Shown piece by piece: positions 54,105-62,667 of a stretch of 64,000 nucleotides of DNA (position 1 is its first letter; each line of letters starts with the position of its first letter). The notes beneath the pieces are model-generated. The model ran no database searches. It saw only the letters and a program-made list of their open reading frames with translations, and was not told the origin of the DNA. The translations under genes were made by a program, and so were the position numbers. The stretch is from NCBI RefSeq assembly GCF_019799905.1, contig NZ_JABGCI010000004.1, positions 186,001-250,000 on the forward strand. The letters are read 5' to 3'. This stretch comes from Trujillonella endophytica. GTDB taxonomy: Bacteria; Actinomycetota; Actinomycetes; Mycobacteriales; Geodermatophilaceae.

Positions 54105-55436
54105 GTGGCCCGCGGACCCGCCGGCGGGCTGCTGTCCTCCCTGACCGTCCGCGGCCGCTGCATGGTCGCCGTGGGGCTGACGCTGCTGGCCCTGGGTGCG
54201 CTCCTCGGCGAGCTGCCGCTGCTGCAGATCGCCGTCTTCGTGCTCGCGCTGCCGCTGATGTCCGCGGTCGGCGTGGCGCGGCGGCGGTTCCGGCTGTCCA
54301 CCCGCCGCACGGTCACGCCGCCCCGCGTGCCCCGCGGCGGAGGAGCCGACGTGCTCCTCGAGGTCACCAACGCCGACCGGCGGGCCGGTGGGCTGTGGCT
54401 GCTGACCGAACCGCTGCCGGCCGAGCTCGGCCCGGCTCCGACGTACGTCCTGGAGCGGCTGCCGGCCGGCGCCACCGCCCCGCTGCACTACCGCGTGTCC
54501 GGCTCCCGGCGCGGCCGCTACGCGCTCGGGCCGCTGCGGCTGCGGCTGGTCGACCCCTTCGGGCTGGTGATGCGCTCGGTGTCGGGCGCCGACGCCGCCT
54601 CGCTGCTCGTGGTGCCCCGGGTGCGTCCCCTCGCCCCGGGCGGGCTGACCGGCGGCTCGGGCAGCAACGGCGACGGGGCCCGGCGCTCGATCGCCGTCCA
54701 CGGCGAGGACGACGTCAGCACCCGGACCTACCGGCACGGCGACGACCTGCGGAAGGTGCACTGGCGGGCGACGGCCCGCACCGGCGAGCTGATGGTCCGG
54801 CTGGAGGAACGGCCGTGGCGCTCCTCGGCCACCCTGCTGCTCGACACCCGCGCCCGGGCGCACCTGATCGCCCCGCACGGCGCGTCCGCGGCGACCGGCG
54901 AGCTGCCGGCCGACAGTCTCGAGTGGCTCGTCGAGGCGGCCGCCAGCATCGGCAGCGGTCTGGCCGGACGCGGAGCCGCCCTTCGGGTCCTCACCGACGC
55001 CGGCGAGCTCGCTCCTGCCGACCCCCGCCGGGGCCTCGGCGCCGGGGAGCTCCTCGACCGCCTCGCCGTCCTGCAGCCCTCCCGCTGCGCCGACCTGACC
55101 GGGCTGGCCGAGCAGGCCGCTCGGGTGGGTGGGGACGGCCCCGTGGTGGCCCTGCTCGGCGCCGTCGGGGCGGACGACGTCGCGCGGCTCGCGCGCGCCC
55201 GGTCGGGGCCCGGAGCGGACCTCGCCGTGCTGGTGGACGTCGGCGGGTACGCCACGAGCGGCGGCGCACGGTCCCGGCGCTCCCCCACCGAGGCCGCGCG
55301 CGCGGCGCTGGCCCGGCAGCAGGAGGAGGCCGTCGTGGTCCTCCGGGACGCCGGCTGGCGGGTCGCCGTCGCCCGGGCCGGGCAGCCGGTGGAGGACGTG
55401 TGGGCCGCGCTGACCCGCAGCGGGGTGCCGGCGTGA
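54105..55436 (+). CDS. DUF58 domain protein
   Basis: The 443-residue protein has two N-terminal membrane helices (about residues 18-55) followed by a beta-rich region and the DUF58 core. The diagnostic segment DDVSTRTYRHGDDLRKVHWR with ATARTGELMVRLEERPWRS is at about 205-245, followed by a vWA-like fold. DUF58 proteins work with MoxR ATPases; the molecular activity is unknown. The GTG starts 2 bp after the moxR stop; the stop overlaps the next GTG. Confidence 0.9.
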   Translation: MARGPAGGLLSSLTVRGRCMVAVGLTLLALGALLGELPLLQIAVFVLALPLMSAVGVARRRFRLSTRRTVTPPRVPRGGGADVLLEVTNADRRAGGLWLLTEPLPAELGPAPTYVLERLPAGATAPLHYRVSGSRRGRYALGPLRLRLVDPFGLVMRSVSGADAASLLVVPRVRPLAPGGLTGGSGSNGDGARRSIAVHGEDDVSTRTYRHGDDLRKVHWRATARTGELMVRLEERPWRSSATLLLDTRARAHLIAPHGASAATGELPADSLEWLVEAAASIGSGLAGRGAALRVLTDAGELAPADPRRGLGAGELLDRLAVLQPSRCADLTGLAEQAARVGGDGPVVALLGAVGADDVARLARARSGPGADLAVLVDVGGYATSGGARSRRSPTEAARAALARQQEEAVVVLRDAGWRVAVARAGQPVEDVWAALTRSGVPA

Positions 55437-57862
55437 GCGCGCCGACGTCGACCGGGGCCGCGGTCGGGGCCACCGTCGGGGACACCGCCGGTCAGGACGC
55501 AGGGACGACGCTGGCCGCCGCGGTGGCCACGGCGCTCGGAGCGGCTGCGCTCTCGCCGGTGTTCAGCGACGACGACTGGCTGCCCGGGGTGCTGGCGGCG
55601 GTGGCCGCGGTCGCCCTCTCCGGCCTGGCACTGCGGCTCGCCGGTCCGGCGCTGTGGCTCTGGGCCAGCGGGGGCCGGCCGCCGTCGCCGCGCTGGGCGG
55701 CGTTCGGCGTGCCGGTGGTCCCCCTGGTCCAGCTCCTCGCCCTCGGCTGCGCGCTCACCGCGGTCTTCGCTCCCGCGCGGGCCCTGTTCGGCTGGATACC
55801 GACGTCGGCCAGCGTGGCCGACCTCGGCTCGGTCCTCGTCGACGGCAGCGCCCAGCTCCAGGAGCAGTTCACCCCCGCCGAACCGCTGGCCGGTCTGTCC
55901 GCGCTCGCCGCGCTGATGGTGGGGATCCTCGCGGTGGTCGTGGACCTCGTCGCGGTGGGCGGCCGGCAGCCGGCGCTGGCCGCGCTGGCCCTGCTGGTCG
56001 TGTTCTGCATACCGGTCAGCACCATCGACGGCGGCATCGGCCTGGCCGCCGTCGCGCTGCCCGCCGCGGGGCTCCTCCTGCTGCTGTGGGCCGACCAGCA
56101 CCGGCGGCTGGCCTGGGGGCCACGGCGCGGCGGTGGTGCCCGTGCGGCGGCCGGCGCCCTCCCCGCCGTCCGCACCGGGCTGCTGGCCCTGGCCGCCGCC
56201 CTCGTCCTGAGCGCGTTCGTGCCCACGCTCGGCGAGGGCGAGCTGGCCGAGCGGTGGCGGTCCGGGTCCGGCGGCGGGGGCGGCTCCACCGGGACGTCGC
56301 TGGACCCGGCGGCCTCGCTGCAGGGCGAGCTGACCCGCGAGGACCCCATCGACCTGCTGCGGGTGGAGGCGTCGGTGCCCGATCCCGGATACCTGCGGGC
56401 GGTCGCCCTGGACGTCTACGACCCCGAGCTCGGGTGGGTCCTGGGCGACCTGGACGACGCGCAGGAGCTCTCCGCCGGCGACGAGCTGGCCCCGGTGCCC
56501 GGGGGCACCCTGCCCCGGCTGGTCGAGGCGAGGGTGACGGTGGTGGACCACGACGACCGGTTCCTCCCGGTCCTCTCCGCCCCGCTCGACCTGGAGATCG
56601 CGGACATCGGCGCGTGGTCGTTCGACCGCACCTCGGCCACGGTGTTCGGCGAGGACGTGAGCACGAGCAACGGACTCACCTACGTCACCCGGGGCGCCGA
56701 GCCGAGGCCCACGCCGGAGCAGCTGGCCGGGTCCGGCCGGGTGGTGCCCGGTACGCCGGAGGCGGTGTTCGCCGAGCTGACGTCGCTCTCCCCCGCCGTC
56801 ACCGCGCTCGTCGCCGACGTCACCGGCGGGGCCAGGACCTCGGCCGAGGCCGTGGACGCCATCTACGGCTTCCTGACCGATCCGGACAACGGCTGGGTGT
56901 ACAGCCTGGCCACGGATCCGGGCACCAGCGGGGACGACCTGACCGACTTCCTGCGCAACCGGCGCGGCTACTGCGAGCAGTACGCCGGCGCGATGGCGGC
57001 GATGGTCCGCGCGGCGGGGGTGCCCGCGCGGGTCGTGCTCGGCTACACGCCCGGCATCGTCCAGCCCGACGGCAGCCGGCTGGTCACCAGCAACGACGCG
57101 CACGCGTGGGTCGAGGTCTTCTACGACGGCCTGGGCTGGGTGCCCTACGACCCGACGCCGATCGACAGCGACCGCGCGGTGCAGCTGCCGTGGGCCCCGC
57201 GTCCCCCGGACCTCGAGGTCGACCCGCGCACCGACCTGCCCGCCGTGCCGCTGCCCGCGCCCGCCCCGGTGGTGCCCCCCGTCGACGCGGGGAGCCGGGA
57301 CACGACGGCCACGGCGGACGACGACGGCTCGGTCGACTGGCTGGGGACCGTCCTGCCCGCGACCGGCGGGGTGCTCGGCCTGGCGGCACTCGCCGCCGCG
57401 CCGGCGGCCGTCCGCGCGCTGCAGCGGCGCCGGCGGCTGGCCACCGGCAGCGCGGCCGCGGCCTGGGACGAGCTCGCCGCCACCGCGCGCGACCTGGGGT
57501 TGCCCTGGGACCCCTGGCAGACGCCCCGCCAGATCGCCGCGCGGCTGGGCGAGGTACTGCCCGGCTCGACCCCGGCCGGCCGGGGCGCGCACCGCTCCGC
57601 GGGCGGCCGGGGTGTGGGTGCGCGGGAGGCCGTGGCACGGCTGGCCGGGGCGGAGGAGGCGGCCAGCTACGCCCGTCCGGGGAGCGGTCCCGCGCCGGCG
57701 GAGCTGGCGCTGGAACTGCGCACCGCCCGCCGGGGGCTGCTGGCCGCGGCCCAGCCCCGGACCCGCCTGCGGGCGCTGCTGTGGCCGGCGTCGGTGCCCG
57801 CGACCCTGGTGGCGGACCTCGGCCGGCTGGCACCCGGCCGCCGTCCCCGCGCCGCGGCCTGA
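55433..57862 (+). CDS. TgpA-like transmembrane transglutaminase-fold protein
   Basis: The 809-residue protein has an N-terminal DUF3488-like membrane domain (about six helices in residues 25-250) and a periplasmic region. The transglutaminase core follows at ~480-590, and a final membrane helix (~635-660) leads to a cytoplasmic DUF4129-like tail. The catalytic triad is visible: Cys in NRRGYCEQYAGAMAAMVRAA, His in TSNDAHAWVEVFYDGLGWV and Asp in PYDPTPID. Activity is likely protease or crosslinking at the envelope. It is coupled to DUF58 by GTGA and ends at a strong terminator. Confidence 0.9.
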   Translation: MSAPTSTGAAVGATVGDTAGQDAGTTLAAAVATALGAAALSPVFSDDDWLPGVLAAVAAVALSGLALRLAGPALWLWASGGRPPSPRWAAFGVPVVPLVQLLALGCALTAVFAPARALFGWIPTSASVADLGSVLVDGSAQLQEQFTPAEPLAGLSALAALMVGILAVVVDLVAVGGRQPALAALALLVVFCIPVSTIDGGIGLAAVALPAAGLLLLLWADQHRRLAWGPRRGGGARAAAGALPAVRTGLLALAAALVLSAFVPTLGEGELAERWRSGSGGGGGSTGTSLDPAASLQGELTREDPIDLLRVEASVPDPGYLRAVALDVYDPELGWVLGDLDDAQELSAGDELAPVPGGTLPRLVEARVTVVDHDDRFLPVLSAPLDLEIADIGAWSFDRTSATVFGEDVSTSNGLTYVTRGAEPRPTPEQLAGSGRVVPGTPEAVFAELTSLSPAVTALVADVTGGARTSAEAVDAIYGFLTDPDNGWVYSLATDPGTSGDDLTDFLRNRRGYCEQYAGAMAAMVRAAGVPARVVLGYTPGIVQPDGSRLVTSNDAHAWVEVFYDGLGWVPYDPTPIDSDRAVQLPWAPRPPDLEVDPRTDLPAVPLPAPAPVVPPVDAGSRDTTATADDDGSVDWLGTVLPATGGVLGLAALAAAPAAVRALQRRRRLATGSAAAAWDELAATARDLGLPWDPWQTPRQIAARLGEVLPGSTPAGRGAHRSAGGRGVGAREAVARLAGAEEAASYARPGSGPAPAELALELRTARRGLLAAAQPRTRLRALLWPASVPATLVADLGRLAPGRRPRAAA

Positions 57863-57895
57863 GGACGGACCGCCCGGAACGGACCGGCGAGACGA

Positions 57896-57931
57896 CGACA
57901 GCCGCCGTCCACGAGGGGACGGCGGCTGTCG
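57896..57931. terminator. Bidirectional terminator after the moxR operon
   Basis: A perfect 15-bp stem pairs CGACAGCCGCCGTCC (57896-57910) with GGACGGCGGCTGTCG (57917-57931) around ACGAGG. It lies 34 nt after the transglutaminase stop and 17 nt from the convergent DUF3040 stop. Confidence 0.88.
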
Positions 57932-57947
57932 GGAGCCCTGCGCGAGG

Positions 57948-58349
57948 CTACTGGTCGTAGCGGCGTCGGAAGCGTTCCTCGAGCCGGTTCTTCAGCGGCT
58001 GACGCCGGGGCTTGGCACCGCGGCCGCGGCCGGAGGGGCTGGACCCGCCCGGAGCGGCGCCGGCCGTCTGCTCGGGCGCGCCGGTGGCGTAGCGGTAGTT
58101 GAGGACGACGAGCGCCGCGCCGGCGAACATCACGACGAAGCCCAGGAACCCCAGGAGGACCAGCTGGGCCACCCCACCGATGAGGAGGGCCAGCCCGACG
58201 AGCACCAGGAGCGCGCCGAGTTGCAGCTTGCGCCGGGCCTTGAGCCGGCGGTCGCCGGTCCGTACGGAGGAGGCGAACTTGGGATCGTCGTCGACGAGGG
58301 CGCGCTCGATCTGCTCCAGCAGTCGCTGCTCGTGCTCGGAGAGCGGCAC
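57948..58349 (-). CDS. DUF3040 membrane protein
   Basis: The 133-residue actinobacterial protein starts PLSEHEQRLLEQIERALVDD, the DUF3040 signature, and has two membrane helices (about 47-66 and 69-92). A basic, Gly/Arg-rich cytoplasmic tail follows. GTG at 58349 is chosen because GGAGG lies 5 nt upstream and homologues begin at this Pro-Leu-Ser; an ATG 12 bp further upstream overlaps that ribosome binding site. Homologues commonly lie next to mraZ/moxR genes. Function is unknown. Confidence 0.88.
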   Translation of the reverse strand: MPLSEHEQRLLEQIERALVDDDPKFASSVRTGDRRLKARRKLQLGALLVLVGLALLIGGVAQLVLLGFLGFVVMFAGAALVVLNYRYATGAPEQTAGAAPGGSSPSGRGRGAKPRRQPLKNRLEERFRRRYDQ

Positions 58350-58408
58350 CGAGACCTCCATGTGGGCGGAGCCATGGCCGTCGGAGGCTCCCGCCGACGG
58401 TGACACCG

Positions 58409-58414
58409 AGGATA
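58409..58414 (-). promoter_or_regulatory. Possible -10 box of the DUF3040 gene
   Basis: TATCCT read leftwards, about 60 nt before the start codon, in a local AT-richer patch. It fits TANNNT but no good -35 is seen at 17 bp. Confidence 0.3.
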
Positions 58415-58562
58415 CGAGCCGTTTGCGGGGTGCGAAAGGCGAGTCTGCTCCGACCCGCCGCCGAACCCCACGAGATCACTCCCCAGGGGGCCTCGGGAGC
58501 TCGTCACGGCCCCCGCGACGGGCGCGGAGGTCGTGCCGGAGGGCCCGGGAGGGCTCGTGGCC

Positions 58563-59807
58563 TCACGGCATCCGACGAGCGGGGGGCGTCCGGGGTTCCC
58601 GGCGGCCCGGCGTGTCCCGTCCACCCGTGCGCTGCAGCAGCGTCGCCGGGCGCACCGCTCCGGCACCGAACCGCCGGGCCGCGCGGTCGGCGGCGAGCTC
58701 GGCGTCGCGACGGCCGTGCTCGCGGGCGCCAAGCTCGAGCTGCTGCGGCGTGGCCCCGGCCTGGACCAGGCGCTCGGCGCGGACCCCGACCAGCCGGATC
58801 CTGGCGCGGTCCAGCCCGAGGGCCTCGAACAGCGAGCGGGCGGTGTCGTAGAGCTCCTGACCGACGTCGCTGGGGACGTCGAGGGTGCGGCTGCGGGTGA
58901 TCGTGGTGAAGTCGGCGAAGCGGACCTTGATGCTCACCGTGCGGGCCAGCCACCCCCCTTCCCGCAGCCGGCCGGCGGTGCGCTCGGCCAGCCGCAGCAG
59001 CTCCCGGCGGATGACGGCGGGGTCGTCGACGTCGGTGCCGAAGGTCTCCTCGTGACCGGCTGACTTCTCCGGCTCGTCGGGCACCACCCGGCGCGGGTCG
59101 CGTCCCCAGGCCAGCTCGTGCAGGGAGCTGCCGGCCGCCGCACCCACGGCGCGCTGGAGCGTGCGGGCCGGCACGTGCGCCAGGTCGCCGACCGTGCGCA
59201 GGCCGAGCCGCAGCAGCACCTCCTCGGTCTTGGCGCCCACCCCCCACAGCGCCCCCACCGGCAGCGGGTGCAGGAAGTCCATGACCTCGGCCGGGCGGAC
59301 CACCAGCATCCCGTCGGGCTTGGCCCGGGTGGAGGCCAGCTTGGCGACGAACTTGGTGCCGGCCACGCCCACCGAGCAGGTGATGCCCTGCTCGTCGAAC
59401 ACCCGGGCCCGGATGTACTCCCCGATCGCGGCGGCGTCCCCGAGCCGGCGGCCGGCGCCGGAGACGTCGAGGAAGGCCTCGTCCAGCGAGAGCGGCTCGA
59501 CCAGCGGCGTGATCGACCGGAACAGCGCCATCACCGACCGGGAGACCTCCGCGTAGAGGGCCAGGTCCCCCGGCAGGACCGTGGCGGTCGGGCACAGCCG
59601 CAGCGCGCGGGCGGTGGGCATGGCGGCGTGCACGCCGTAGCGGCGCGCCTCGTAGGTGGCCGAGGTGACCACCCCCCGGTTGCCGTGCCCGCCGACGATC
59701 ACCGGCGTCCCGGCCAGCTCGGGGTGCCGGCGCACCTCGACGCTGGCGAAGAAGGCGTCCATGTCCACGTGCAGCACGGAGCACCCCTCCGCCCGACCCC
59801 CGCCCAC
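58563..59807 (-). CDS. dinB: Y-family DNA polymerase IV
   Basis: The 414-residue translesion polymerase begins with VLHVDMDAFFASVEVRRHPE, holding catalytic acids. SLDEAFLDVSGAGRRLGDAA supplies the other active-site Asp/Glu. The thumb helix-hairpin-helix region is near GVGAKTEEVLLRLGLRTVGD and the little finger domain near VSIKVRFADFTTITRSRTL. GTG at 59807 has GGGAGG 5-6 nt upstream; an internal GTG nearer the motif is possible but lacks a site. A perfect LexA box lies 13 bp upstream of this start, so DNA damage should induce it. Confidence 0.95.
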   Translation of the reverse strand: MGGGRAEGCSVLHVDMDAFFASVEVRRHPELAGTPVIVGGHGNRGVVTSATYEARRYGVHAAMPTARALRLCPTATVLPGDLALYAEVSRSVMALFRSITPLVEPLSLDEAFLDVSGAGRRLGDAAAIGEYIRARVFDEQGITCSVGVAGTKFVAKLASTRAKPDGMLVVRPAEVMDFLHPLPVGALWGVGAKTEEVLLRLGLRTVGDLAHVPARTLQRAVGAAAGSSLHELAWGRDPRRVVPDEPEKSAGHEETFGTDVDDPAVIRRELLRLAERTAGRLREGGWLARTVSIKVRFADFTTITRSRTLDVPSDVGQELYDTARSLFEALGLDRARIRLVGVRAERLVQAGATPQQLELGAREHGRRDAELAADRAARRFGAGAVRPATLLQRTGGRDTPGRREPRTPPARRMP

Positions 59808-59819
59808 CGCAGACCTCCC

Positions 59820-59835
59820 TCGAACTGGTGTTCGA
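59820..59835. promoter_or_regulatory. LexA (SOS) box upstream of dinB
   Basis: TCGAACTGGTGTTCGA is a perfect palindrome with the CGAAC-N4-GTTCG core of Gram-positive and actinobacterial LexA operators. It is 13 bp upstream of the dinB start codon and 188 bp from the divergent repeat-peptide gene. Confidence 0.88.
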
Positions 59836-60022
59836 CCGACGGGAGGACAGTACGGCCCTCCCGGCTGCCCCGGCGCGTCGGCGGCGTGTCGTGACCGAGC
59901 CGTTGTCCGGCCGGCTCGGGACCGGATCCCCGCTGGTGGGAGGCGGTGTGTGAGAGCAGGATGGTCGAGGTAAGGCAGGTTCGGCGGCCCACCATCCGGT
60001 GGCCCACGATGAATGGAGCAGC

Positions 60023-60304
60023 ATGCTCGACGACGACGACATGACCAGCACCGAGGGCCCGGCCGACGGCGGCGCCGCGGGCGGCGGTTCCGACGGCGGT
60101 GCTGACGGCGGTGCTGACGGCGGCGCCGGCAGCGGTGCCGAGGGCCCGGCCGACGGCGGCGCCGCGGGTGGCGGTTCCGACGGTGGCGCAGACGGTGGCG
60201 CCGACAGCGGTGCCGAGGGCCCGGCCGACGGCGGTGCCGCGGGCGGGGACTCCGACGGCGGTGCCGACGGTGGCGCCGACGGCGGTGCGGACGGCTCCGC
60301 CTGA
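60023..60304 (+). CDS. Asp/Gly/Ala repeat peptide
   Basis: The 93-residue highly acidic product begins MLDDDDMTSTEGPADGG and then consists of three repeats of 29, 25 and 29 residues, each starting EGPADGGAAGG and made only of Asp, Gly, Ala, Ser, Glu and Pro. No signal peptide or membrane helix. ATG at 60023 has GGAG at good spacing; a GTG at 59999 is in frame. The stop overlaps the apparent start of a JmjC-like cupin oxygenase gene, so the two are coupled. A leader (MLDDDDMTST) plus repeated core next to a modifying enzyme is the layout of a RiPP precursor or repeat substrate; this is inference. An intrinsically disordered tail gene is the alternative. Confidence 0.7.
   Translation: MLDDDDMTSTEGPADGGAAGGGSDGGADGGADGGAGSGAEGPADGGAAGGGSDGGADGGADSGAEGPADGGAAGGDSDGGADGGADGGADGSA
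60053..60301. repeat. Three 75-87 bp tandem repeats in the Asp/Gly/Ala peptide gene
   Basis: Units start at GAGGGCCCGGCCGAC, at 60053, 60140 and 60215, and are 87, 75 and 87 bp long. Within them CCGACGGCGGYGC recurs as a finer sub-repeat. All lengths are multiples of three, so copy-number change keeps the frame. Confidence 0.85.
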
Positions 60305-61644
60305 GCCAGGACCCCGCCGGACGGGGCCGGCCGGTCGTCGACCGGCCGGCCCTGCGCCGGTGCACCTCCCTCGACCCGCAGGTCTTCGCCGACGAGCACT
60401 GGGCCCGCCGGCCGCTGCTGACCCGCGCCGCTGACACCGGCAGCGACACCAGCAGGGACTTCTCCGACCTGCTCGACCTCGCCGCCGTCGACGAGCTGCT
60501 GTCCCGGCGGGGGCTGCGCACCCCGTTCCTGCGGATCGCCAAGGACGGCGACGTCGTCGACGCCAAACGCTTCACGACGTCCGGCGGAGCGGGCGCCGAG
60601 GTGGCCGACCAGGCCTCCCCCGACGCGGTGCTCCGGCTGTTCGCCGAGGGCAGCACCGTCGTCCTGCAGGGGCTGCACCGGCTCTGGCCGCCGCTCATCG
60701 AGTTCGCCGACCAGCTGGCCGCCGACCTCGGCCACCCCACGCAGGTCAACGCCTACGTGACCCCGCCGTCGTCGCGCGGGTTCTCCGCCCACTACGACGT
60801 GCACGACGTCTTCGTGCTGCAGGTCGCCGGCGAGAAGCACTGGCGCATCCACGCCCCGGTGCACCCCGACCCGCTGCGCTCCCAGCCGTGGACCGACCAC
60901 CGCGACGCCATCGCCGCGGCCGCCGAGGGCGAGCCGGTCATCGACGCCGTGCTGCGCCCCGGCGACGTCCTCTACCTGCCCCGCGGCTACCTGCACGCGG
61001 CGACCGCACTGGGCGAGATCAGCGCCCACCTGACCGTCGGCGTGCACTCGGTGACCCGGTGGTCGGCGGCCGAGGCCGCGCTGGACCTCGTCCGGGAGCT
61101 GGCCGCCGACGACCCGCGGCTGCGCCGGTCGCTGCCGCTGGGCGTCGACCTGGCCGACCCGGCGGCCGCCGCCGACGACGTGGCCGCCGTCCTCACCGGG
61201 CTGCGCGACTGGCTGGACCGGGTCGACCCGGCCGAGGTCGCCGACCGGCTGCGCGGCCGCACCTGGTCGCAGGTGCGCCCCGAGCCCGTCCCGCCGCTGG
61301 CCCAGGCGACCGCGGCCGCCGCGCTGACCCCGGACACCGTGCTCTCCCTGCGCCGCCGGCTGCGCTGCCAGCTGCGCGAGCCGGCCGACGGCCGCGTCGT
61401 GCTCGTCGGCGGCCGGCGCCGGCACGAGTTCCCGGCGCCGACCGGTCCGGCGCTGGCCGCTCTGCTCGCGACCGGTGAGCTGAAGGTCGCCGACCTGCCC
61501 GGCCTGGACACCGCCGACCAGCTCACCCTCGCCCGCCGCCTGGTGACCGAGTCGATCGCGGTCGTGCCCGATGCGGTGCTCCCCGGCGGGCGGCACGCAG
61601 GGCACGATGGGGTCCGTGACGGCGCGCTCGGGACCGGTCGGTGA
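60301..61644 (+). CDS. JmjC-like cupin oxygenase (YcfD/ROX type) with apparent CTG start
   Basis: The product is of the cupin_4 family of Fe(II)/2-oxoglutarate oxygenases, related to ribosomal oxygenases that hydroxylate proteins. The iron triad is HxD in GFSAHYDVHDVFVLQVAGEK and the distal His in LYLPRGYLHAATALG. Homology-like sequence (FADEHWARRPLLTRA, then SRRGLRTPFLRIAKDG) continues in frame upstream of the first GTG (60601), back to 60301. No ATG, GTG or TTG occurs in that stretch. The likeliest start is CTG at 60301, in a CTGA overlap with the stop of the repeat-peptide gene. A start at 60601 would lose about 100 residues of the fold. Confidence 0.85.
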   Translation: MSQDPAGRGRPVVDRPALRRCTSLDPQVFADEHWARRPLLTRAADTGSDTSRDFSDLLDLAAVDELLSRRGLRTPFLRIAKDGDVVDAKRFTTSGGAGAEVADQASPDAVLRLFAEGSTVVLQGLHRLWPPLIEFADQLAADLGHPTQVNAYVTPPSSRGFSAHYDVHDVFVLQVAGEKHWRIHAPVHPDPLRSQPWTDHRDAIAAAAEGEPVIDAVLRPGDVLYLPRGYLHAATALGEISAHLTVGVHSVTRWSAAEAALDLVRELAADDPRLRRSLPLGVDLADPAAAADDVAAVLTGLRDWLDRVDPAEVADRLRGRTWSQVRPEPVPPLAQATAAAALTPDTVLSLRRRLRCQLREPADGRVVLVGGRRRHEFPAPTGPALAALLATGELKVADLPGLDTADQLTLARRLVTESIAVVPDAVLPGGRHAGHDGVRDGALGTGR

Positions 61645-62662
61645 CACGGGCACCGTCCCGGACGTGACCTCGCCCGGGCCCTCCGACGCGACGGAGCCCG
61701 GGCGGCGCCCCGCCGACCGCCCCGTGGGCAAGCTGGACGAGGCACGGTGCTCGGTACGGGCGCTGGCGCGGGGCGACTCCGTCGTCGCCACCGCCCCGCC
61801 GGCGCAGCGGTGGGTGCTGGTCGAGCAGCCCGGTCCGTGGGGCCGCGACGCGCTGCTCCAGTCCCGCATCGACCCCGACGCGGCGGCCCGGCTGGCCCAC
61901 CGCGCCCGCGCCGAGGGCGTGCGCGTGCTGCTCGTCCGCCGCCCCGACGGGCGGGCCGGGACCGCCGAGGGCCGGTGGGCCTACGTCGACAGCCGGCCGG
62001 GACGGCGGGGTGCCTGGTGGTCGGTGCGCGGCTCCGACGCCGAGGTCGCCGACGCGCCCTGGGACGGCAGCGTCGGCGAGCCCCGCGACGGGCTCACCTA
62101 CCTGGTGTGCAGCCACGGCGGCCACGACGCCTGCTGCGCGCTGCGCGGCCGGCCGCTGGCCCGCGGGCTGCTCGAGGCCGGCGCCGACGTGTGGGAGTGC
62201 AGTCACCTCGGTGGTGACCGCTTCGCCCCCAACGTCGTCGTCCTGCCCGACGGCTTCTACTACGGACAGGTGCCCGGCGACGGCGCGGAGCTCCTGGCGG
62301 CGCACGGCAAGGGCGAGGTCGCCCTGGCGTACCTGCGCGGCCGGGCCGGCCTGGCGCCCCCGGTGCAGGCGGCCCAGGACGAGGCGCGCCGCGAGCTCGG
62401 CCGCTTCGGCGCGGACGACCTCCCGGTGCGCGCGCAGTCCCGGCTGACCCCGGTCGGCGCGGACATCGAGCTGTGGGCCGTCACCCTGGTCGACGGCGAG
62501 TGCGACGCCGTGGTCGTCGTGCAGGGGCGCCCGTCGGTGGAGGCCGCCCGGCTGACGTGCTCGGCCACCCACGACGCCCACACCCGGGTGTGGGAGGTGC
62601 TCTCCATCAGCCTCTCCGGCTCCGGGCAGGCCGAGGCCCGGGCACCGCACACCGCCGGCTGA
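61607..62662 (+). CDS. Sucrase/ferredoxin-like family protein
   Basis: The 351-residue protein belongs to the Suc_Fer-like family, thioredoxin-fold relatives of [2Fe-2S] ferredoxins. Cys residues occur in EARCSVRALARGD, LVCSHGGHDACCALRGRPLA and VWECSHLGGDRFAPNVVVLP, followed by FYYGQVPG. Whether it carries a cluster is unknown. The start is uncertain: ATG 61607, GTG 61616 and GTG 61664 are in frame; the first two overlap the cupin gene. The coupling to an iron-dependent oxygenase makes an electron-donor or redox role tempting, but that is inference. It ends 5 bp from a convergent stop. Confidence 0.85.
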   Translation: MGSVTARSGPVGDTGTVPDVTSPGPSDATEPGRRPADRPVGKLDEARCSVRALARGDSVVATAPPAQRWVLVEQPGPWGRDALLQSRIDPDAAARLAHRARAEGVRVLLVRRPDGRAGTAEGRWAYVDSRPGRRGAWWSVRGSDAEVADAPWDGSVGEPRDGLTYLVCSHGGHDACCALRGRPLARGLLEAGADVWECSHLGGDRFAPNVVVLPDGFYYGQVPGDGAELLAAHGKGEVALAYLRGRAGLAPPVQAAQDEARRELGRFGADDLPVRAQSRLTPVGADIELWAVTLVDGECDAVVVVQGRPSVEAARLTCSATHDAHTRVWEVLSISLSGSGQAEARAPHTAG

Positions 62663-62667
62663 CGGCG

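Noticed and set aside
60601..61644. Cupin gene beginning at the GTG at 60601
   Set aside because: Conserved-looking family sequence continues about 100 codons upstream in frame, so the GTG is internal; an upstream non-standard start is more likely.
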